This document shows positions 5,078 to 9,278 of a stretch of 9,278 bases of DNA, piece by piece. Position 1 is the first letter of the stretch; every line of letters begins with the position of its first letter. Location of the stretch: positions 1 through 9,278 of the forward strand of contig JABIZW010000284.1 in assembly GCA_018666295.1 (NCBI GenBank). The letters run 5' to 3'. Under the pieces are notes generated by a model that had not been told where the DNA came from, ran no database searches, and saw only the letters and a list, made by a program, of their open reading frames with translations. The DNA comes from Halieaceae bacterium (GTDB taxonomy: Bacteria; Pseudomonadota; Gammaproteobacteria; Pseudomonadales; Halieaceae). A program made the translations under genes and the position numbers.

Positions 5078-7429
5078 TTATGAGATCGGCAGTGCGAAGT
5101 CTGGGTTTTTTGTTTTCAGGACATCGACCAGTAGGTGCTCCAGCCGACTGCGGCAGTCTACATCATCACCTTCGAAACACAGCTGCGCACTTCCATCTGT
5201 CTTAAGGGGTTCGAGGTGAACCCAACTGTCTGCAAAATCCAACCGGACACCATCAAGCTCGGTAATACGCGCGCCTGGGAAATTTGTCTCATCACGTAAA
5301 ATATCGAAAAGCGTGCTGTGCAGTTCGTGAGAATCGGTCAAGGTCAGTTCATTGACAGACGTATTGGGGAGCGCCGAAACAAGTTCAGAGACACTCCGAG
5401 GGTCATTACTCAGCACTTCGGCCATTCTCGCCGCGTTGTAGAGTGGATCGTTGGAGCCAAACCAGCGGTCTTTTAATAAAACAGATCCTCGGCAATCACC
5501 TGCGACAATAGCCCCACTGCGCTGCATTTCTCGCTGCATTAAGGGGGGTGGACTTGCAGTTACTTCAGCCGCACCGCCACATTGAGTCACAAATGAGGGA
5601 AGCAGACGGGACGCTGTTGGTCCAAACAGCACATCAGCACCAGGCTGGCGAGCCAGCACGTCCTGTATGATCAGCATAAACGCGTGATCGTCTCTGACGC
5701 GTCTCCCTGTTTCATCAAACACCGTCAGTGTTGATGAATTGGAGTCAATGAGCAGCACCGCGTTTGCAGGTGAGTCCTCTAACCAGTCCGTGATTTTTGA
5801 TACTGCGTCGGCACGATCGGCGCGCTTTATCGTTACGTCACAGAGCGTAGAGTTGAAGGCTTTTTGTGCCAAGTTCAATGTCGCTTGATCATCACAAATC
5901 AACAGTAATGAGAGTGATTCAGCAAGCGCAATATCGCTCGATAGGCGCTCACAATACTCGTCTTCGAGTGAAAACTTTACGCTGCGACCATCCCCCACGA
6001 CGTTTCCAGCATGAGGTGAGAGGGTCAATACGTTTTGCCAGAAGCTACTGGTTACCCACATTCGACTGGTCATTGCGCCAATCGACAGCGCACCTGTTGG
6101 GTGTCTGAGAACGACCAGCGCTGACCCCGACGTCGTTGCATTGTGGGTCGACATATGCACGACGGGTAAAGGGGCATTGCGGAGATCGATGATATCGATA
6201 CCGCGAGACAATAGCGCTTTGGATAGCAACATTTTAGGGGTGTCTAATGCTGAATCGCCAATCTGAGAAATGACGAAAGAGCGGCTGGAAGATCGCAGCG
6301 CCAGGCCCGCTATACCGCGCGCGAGCGCGGTAATAGCAAGCGCCTCATCCTCGAGACTCACTGGTGGCAGGGTGACCCATGAACCTCCTTCGAGTGACCA
6401 GGGTGTTTCGGGCACTGCGTCTACCGGTTCGGCTACCGCAACCCCCTGTTCGGCAGTGAACGATTTCTCGCCTGGGTCTTGTTTTGATCCGCGTTTGTGT
6501 CGCAAGCGGCTGTTAGCACTCAACTGACGAATGGCAATCGCAAGGGGTTCGAGTTCGGTGATATCAATCGTTAAGGGTTTACGAGAGTCCGCAGTATTGA
6601 GAATTAATTCAACATTCGATTTGAGTCGCCTTTGCGGGTCAATGACGCACAGCCAAAAGGCTGCAGACAAGCCCCCGATGATGATAAGCCAAACGACGCT
6701 GCTCAAATTTTGCTGAGGTAGGGCCAAGGTGTCAGCGGGTGCTATGGAGAGTGTCCACCCGGTGCCTGCGATCATCAGATCAATGGAATTGCCCTCTGAC
6801 GCGCCGGTTCCAGCAATTAGCGATCGCGGTGTCGTTTCGAAATTTTGCCACAGAGAGAACTGGCCCGCCGGTGATTCGGCTAACCAGGTGTTGGTTACTG
6901 ATTGGTTAAAAGAGGCGACCACGACCCCCTGAGTATTTTCGTCAGCAAACCGGTTAACGAGTGCAAGATAAACACCTTCAGGGCCTCGAATAGCCTCAAA
7001 CTCAGCGATACCGGAATTGAAGGTTTGTCGAACTCGGTCGAGGAGCACGAGCGATTCAAGGCCATAGTCACTGGGCTTCAAGCTCGCGATACCCAGTTCA
7101 TCCAGTGGTACGACCTGCCAGCGAATCGCGGCGGGTATCGCTTGGCGAACCACGCGCTCAATATCTCCGCCGCCAATATTAGCGAGCGCCTGATCGACAT
7201 TCCTTATGAGACGATCATGTTCGTATTTGATTAGGGCGCCGCGTTGAGCTAACACGTTTTCTGCAATAGTACGTTGAGCGCCTTCCTCATTATTACCCTG
7301 GAAAAAATTTAGGTAAACGAGGGCACACAGGGCTGGAATTGCAGCAAACAGCAACCCCAGTACAGGGCGCTGAAAAGAAGGCTTACCCAATCTCTCTATT
7401 GACCCTTCTGGCGACGGCGTCTGATCCAT
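5078..7429 (-). CDS. Membrane-anchored phosphomannomutase/phosphoglucomutase-like pseudoenzyme (algC position)
   Basis: A 783-aa protein. TM1 is about residues 21-43, a periplasmic-type domain 44-243, TM2 244-263, a Pro/Glu/Ala-rich linker 264-360 and an AlgC-like mutase fold 361-783. The fold is recognised by ALAITALARGIAG, DVLARQPGADVLF (590-602), SGA-I-x-AG-x-x-x-G (638-648), LKDRWFGSNDPLYNAARMAEVLS (652-674) and LDGVRLDFADSW (725-736), each matching an AlgC segment. Catalytic parts are lost. The AYDIRG motif is absent, the phosphoserine loop TGSHNP reads VVLRHP (L441 for Ser), the Mg loop DGDGDR reads DSNSST (562-567), GEMSGH reads GDCRGS (644-649), KTGHS reads ASPPP (625-629) and the phosphate loop RASNTTP reads EPLKTDG (740-746). 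The frame is uninterrupted and acidic and hydrophobic patterning is kept, so it looks maintained rather than decaying. ATG 7429 lies 2 nt after the coaBC stop, implying coupled translation. A mutase role is unlikely; sensing or scaffolding is speculation. Confidence 0.82.
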   Translation of the reverse strand: MDQTPSPEGSIERLGKPSFQRPVLGLLFAAIPALCALVYLNFFQGNNEEGAQRTIAENVLAQRGALIKYEHDRLIRNVDQALANIGGGDIERVVRQAIPAAIRWQVVPLDELGIASLKPSDYGLESLVLLDRVRQTFNSGIAEFEAIRGPEGVYLALVNRFADENTQGVVVASFNQSVTNTWLAESPAGQFSLWQNFETTPRSLIAGTGASEGNSIDLMIAGTGWTLSIAPADTLALPQQNLSSVVWLIIIGGLSAAFWLCVIDPQRRLKSNVELILNTADSRKPLTIDITELEPLAIAIRQLSANSRLRHKRGSKQDPGEKSFTAEQGVAVAEPVDAVPETPWSLEGGSWVTLPPVSLEDEALAITALARGIAGLALRSSSRSFVISQIGDSALDTPKMLLSKALLSRGIDIIDLRNAPLPVVHMSTHNATTSGSALVVLRHPTGALSIGAMTSRMWVTSSFWQNVLTLSPHAGNVVGDGRSVKFSLEDEYCERLSSDIALAESLSLLLICDDQATLNLAQKAFNSTLCDVTIKRADRADAVSKITDWLEDSPANAVLLIDSNSSTLTVFDETGRRVRDDHAFMLIIQDVLARQPGADVLFGPTASRLLPSFVTQCGGAAEVTASPPPLMQREMQRSGAIVAGDCRGSVLLKDRWFGSNDPLYNAARMAEVLSNDPRSVSELVSALPNTSVNELTLTDSHELHSTLFDILRDETNFPGARITELDGVRLDFADSWVHLEPLKTDGSAQLCFEGDDVDCRSRLEHLLVDVLKTKNPDFALPIS

Positions 7430-7431
7430 AG

Positions 7432-8631
7432 TTAATCCAGGTGGCGACTTAGCTCTCCAATGATGGCCTCGGCAAGAACGCGCTTTGTTGATATTGGCAT
7501 TTCAATGTTGCTGTTCTGTCCAATAAGGACACCCGCGTTGCGATCGCTGTCGAATCCGATTGAGGCATCGCTTACATCGTTGGCAAAAATATAGTCTAAA
7601 GACTTTTTTGCAAGCTTTTGGCGAGCGTACTCCTTCACATCTTCCGTTTCTGCGGCGAAACCGACTACGAGCGTCGGCCGTAAAGCGCTGTTAGATACGG
7701 CCGCAATAATATCGGGATTTGGCACCAGGCGAAGATTCATTTCTGCGACACCGTTGCGCTTAATTTTTTGTGACGCGACGGACTCAGGCTTAAAGTCGAC
7801 AACAGCAGCGGCACCAATGAATATATCGGCAGATGCGGCAGCGAGAAGGCTTGCGTCGTGCATTTCCTGGGTGGTTTCAATGGGAATAACGTGAACGCCA
7901 TCGACAGCTGAGCAGTTCACTGGGCCTGAAATTAAGGTGGTTTTAGCTCCGGCGTTGACGCATGCCTCGGCAAGCGCGTAGCCCATTTTTCCAGAGCTCC
8001 GATTGCTGATATAGCGGACGGGACAAATAGGTTCACGAGTGGGTCCGGCAGTGATGACTACGTGCCGACCTGCTAGAAGGCCGGTGCCGAGTGTCTCTGT
8101 AATTGCCTCAACGATAAGCGCGGGTTCGAGTAATCGACCCGCACCCACATCGCCACACGCCTGGCTACCTGAACTTGGTCCGAGGACGGTCGCGCCTCGG
8201 TCATTCAGCACTTTAATATTGTCTTGGGTCGCGTTTTTTGCCCACATTTCTTGGTTCATTGCAGGTGCAATAAACAGTGGCGCCGGCGTCGCAAGAACAC
8301 AGGCCCCGAGTAGGTCATTTGCTCTACCCTGAACGAGCCTGGCGATCGAGTCGGCGCTTGCCGGTGCAATGAGCATGACGTCTGCCCAACGCGCCAGTTC
8401 AATATGACCCATTGCCGCTTCCGCATCCGTGTCCAGAAGGTCCATATGCACATCATGGCCCGACAGGGCTTGCATCGTAAGTGGCGTAATAAATTCGCAG
8501 GCGCCCTCGGTCATCACGACTCGGACATTTGCGCCTTCGCGAATCAGATCGCGGGTGAGCTCAGCGGCCTTATAAGCCGCGATACTGCCGGTAATACCGA
8601 GGATGAAATTACGATTTAAAAGACGTGCCAT
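7432..8631 (-). CDS. coaBC: Bifunctional phosphopantothenoylcysteine decarboxylase/phosphopantothenate-cysteine ligase
   Basis: A 399-aa bifunctional CoA-synthesis enzyme of standard length. The N-terminal CoaC flavoprotein half (1-185) decarboxylates phosphopantothenoylcysteine. It shows GITGSIAAYKA (12-22), the active-site H76 in GHIELA, PAMN (123-126) and the substrate-flap C159 in SGSQACGDVGAGRL. The CoaB half (186-399) couples cysteine to 4'-phosphopantothenate with CTP. It shows ITAGPTREP (193-201), ISNRSSGKMG with N210 (208-217), GAAAVVDFKP (273-282) and K289 in SQKIK, at the E. coli numbering for N210 and K289. ATG 8631 gives a normal N-terminus, but no clear Shine-Dalgarno precedes it, only TTAAAA. 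It heads the block leading to the mutase-like gene, argB and slmA. The dut gene that usually follows coaBC in gammaproteobacteria is not here. Confidence 0.97.
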   Translation of the reverse strand: MARLLNRNFILGITGSIAAYKAAELTRDLIREGANVRVVMTEGACEFITPLTMQALSGHDVHMDLLDTDAEAAMGHIELARWADVMLIAPASADSIARLVQGRANDLLGACVLATPAPLFIAPAMNQEMWAKNATQDNIKVLNDRGATVLGPSSGSQACGDVGAGRLLEPALIVEAITETLGTGLLAGRHVVITAGPTREPICPVRYISNRSSGKMGYALAEACVNAGAKTTLISGPVNCSAVDGVHVIPIETTQEMHDASLLAAASADIFIGAAAVVDFKPESVASQKIKRNGVAEMNLRLVPNPDIIAAVSNSALRPTLVVGFAAETEDVKEYARQKLAKKSLDYIFANDVSDASIGFDSDRNAGVLIGQNSNIEMPISTKRVLAEAIIGELSRHLD

Positions 8632-8641
8632 TTTTAAGTTA

Positions 8642-8658
8642 GAGCGCTCAGAGTACTC
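8642..8658. repeat. Two tandem 8-bp palindromes upstream of coaBC
   Basis: GAGCGCTC (8642-8649) and GAGTACTC (8651-8658) are perfect 8-bp palindromes one base apart, sharing the pattern GAG-NN-CTC. They end ten bases before the coaBC ATG, so they would lie in its leader or act as a double operator. The GAG of one can also pair with the CTC of the other, allowing a longer hairpin in RNA. Confidence 0.45.
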
Positions 8659-8660
8659 GC
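8649..8660. promoter_or_regulatory. Candidate SlmA-binding site in front of coaBC
   Basis: CAGAGTACTCGC matches the E. coli SlmA-binding consensus GTGAGTACTCAC at 9 of 12 positions, with the 8-bp core GAGTACTC exact. It sits 18 bp upstream of coaBC, the first gene of the block that ends with slmA, so it could serve nucleoid occlusion, autoregulation, or both. An adjacent imperfect copy of the core (GAGCGCTC) could extend SlmA loading, since the E. coli protein binds as paired dimers. This is inference from sequence only. Confidence 0.45.
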
Positions 8661-8685
8661 CAAAGGTAGCATTCAGTTGCCGTGA

Positions 8686-8691
8686 ATCATA
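8686..8691 (-). promoter_or_regulatory. Candidate -10 box for coaBC
   Basis: On the minus strand, TATGAT (8691-8686) matches the sigma70 -10 at 5 of 6 positions and lies about 55 bp upstream of the coaBC ATG. No convincing -35 is found at 16-18 bp. If used, transcription would start near 8679 and the tandem palindromes would be transcribed in the leader. Confidence 0.25.
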
Positions 8692-8777
8692 CCGGTGTTG
8701 CGGGAGCGACGTTTAATACAGACAACCACGGTGATAATTCTCAAGAAATGGTTAGAGGCTAGGCGACAGGTGATGGT

Positions 8778-9278
8778 TTGAAAAAACACGGAGCAGTGAA
8801 TTGTCACGGGGTGTCTGGGCACGATCACTCGATCGTAGGCGTATTGGCCACAGTGATGAATATTTCCTCATTTGCGATATGGCAGGTTCTGACGGCTTAT
8901 ACGGACCGACTGAGTCTCGCAACGATTGTTCGCCGTATTGTTGATCAAGAAATTAACCACCCCATGATTGATACCGCCGCTCGCCGGAGGCTTTGCGCGT
9001 CACTGCAGTTACAGACGTTGGTGAACCGAGAGGCGCTTTCTGAGCCATCGTGCGTGTTGGGAACACGGGCTTACGAAGGTTATGTGATCGACGCACTGTC
9101 GGGCTTGTCGCAAGAGCACTTTTTGGCTTTGTTTCTCGACGCTCGAAACCGATTAATTACCAGCGAAGTGCTATTTTACGGCAGTGTCGACACTGCACCC
9201 GTTTATACGCGTGTCGTTGCGTTACGTGCGCTTGTCCATCATGCGGTCTCCGTCGTCGTAGCGCACAACCATCCGTCA
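8778..9278 (+). CDS. radC: Divergent RadC-like (MPN/JAMM domain) protein, 3' end beyond window
   Basis: The plus-strand frame is open from 8763 to the window edge. From TTG 8778 it encodes 167 residues. The end clearly matches the RadC MPN domain: LSQEHFLALFLDARNRLI (about 110-127), E130-VLFYGSVD (canonical E-x-LFRGT), a VYTRVVALRAL stretch (canonical VHPREV-x-x-AL) and H163-N-H165-PS, the metal-binding JAMM motif. The usual N-terminal RadC part (RERLL, LSDAELLA, and the GIG helix-hairpin-helix) is not recognisable; residues 1-100 are divergent. RadC's role is unclear despite the historical repair name. The next-to-coaBC position is the conserved radC location. The start is uncertain: TTG 8778 has AGGTG (8768-8772) five bases upstream, while GTG 8796, GTG 8811 and ATG 8856 are alternatives with poorer sites. 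Confidence 0.78.
   Translation, partial: MKKHGAVNCHGVSGHDHSIVGVLATVMNISSFAIWQVLTAYTDRLSLATIVRRIVDQEINHPMIDTAARRRLCASLQLQTLVNREALSEPSCVLGTRAYEGYVIDALSGLSQEHFLALFLDARNRLITSEVLFYGSVDTAPVYTRVVALRALVHHAVSVVVAHNHPS

Noticed and set aside
5770..5781. Further SlmA-like site GTGAGTCCTCTA
   Set aside because: The palindromic core is broken (GAGTCCTC) and 9/12 matches to a GTGAG-rich motif are expected by chance; mentioned only as a weak candidate.
5078..6349. Frameshift or sequencing error as the cause of the missing mutase motifs
   Set aside because: Conserved structural segments lie in the same frame before and after every altered motif, and no stop interrupts it, so local frameshifts do not explain the changes.
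5866..7234. Several plus-strand open frames of 61-110 codons within the mutase-like gene
   Set aside because: They lie opposite a continuous 783-codon gene, lack ribosome-binding sites and show no family motif.
7432..8631. Shadow open frames on both strands over coaBC
   Set aside because: coaBC has all active-site motifs in one frame; the others are out-of-frame by-products.

Overview
The window is an ordinary-looking housekeeping stretch of a gammaproteobacterial chromosome. The order is yicC / rph / crc-like / pyrE / DUF4124-like gene / slmA / argB / mutase-like gene / coaBC / radC-like gene. From memory, this matches the Pseudomonas-type order radC-coaBC-dut-algC-argB...pyrE-crc-rph-yicC, and partly the E. 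coli rph-pyrE-slmA-dut-coaBC-radC cluster near oriC. Mixed base composition and a crc homologue next to pyrE suggest a marine Pseudomonadales/Cellvibrionales-type organism (for example Halieaceae-like). That placement is inference.

Layout. Positions 1-521 (minus) hold the N-terminal 173 residues of YicC. It is divergent from intact rph (600-1337, plus). rph converges on a crc-like gene (1332-2093, minus) and their 3' ends overlap by 6 bp. crc is divergent from pyrE (2203-2850, plus), which overlaps a small secreted coiled-coil gene with a DUF4124-like N-terminus (2840-3481). That pair converges on a four-gene minus-strand block transcribed coaBC -> mutase-like -> argB -> slmA (8631 down to 3499), with gaps of 2, 36 and 34 nt. 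A divergent RadC-like gene (8778 onward, plus) runs off the right end. No stretch over 300 bases lacks a gene. I see no tRNA, rRNA, CRISPR, IS element or prophage.

The genes cover RNA processing (YicC, RNase PH), post-transcriptional control (Crc-like), pyrimidine synthesis (PyrE), arginine synthesis (ArgB), CoA synthesis (CoaBC) and division-site control (SlmA).

Three things stand out. (1) The gene in the algC position encodes a two-TM protein whose C-terminal phosphomannomutase/phosphoglucomutase fold has lost every catalytic motif: phosphoserine loop, Mg loop, sugar loop and phosphate-binding loop. It reads as a membrane-tethered pseudoenzyme. (2) Two sites with the exact 8-bp core GAGTACTC of the E. 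coli SlmA-binding sequence lie in the operon that encodes SlmA, one in front of coaBC and one inside argB. (3) The Crc-like protein is also a degenerate exonuclease III fold, and the RadC-like protein lacks a recognisable N-terminal helix-hairpin-helix region.
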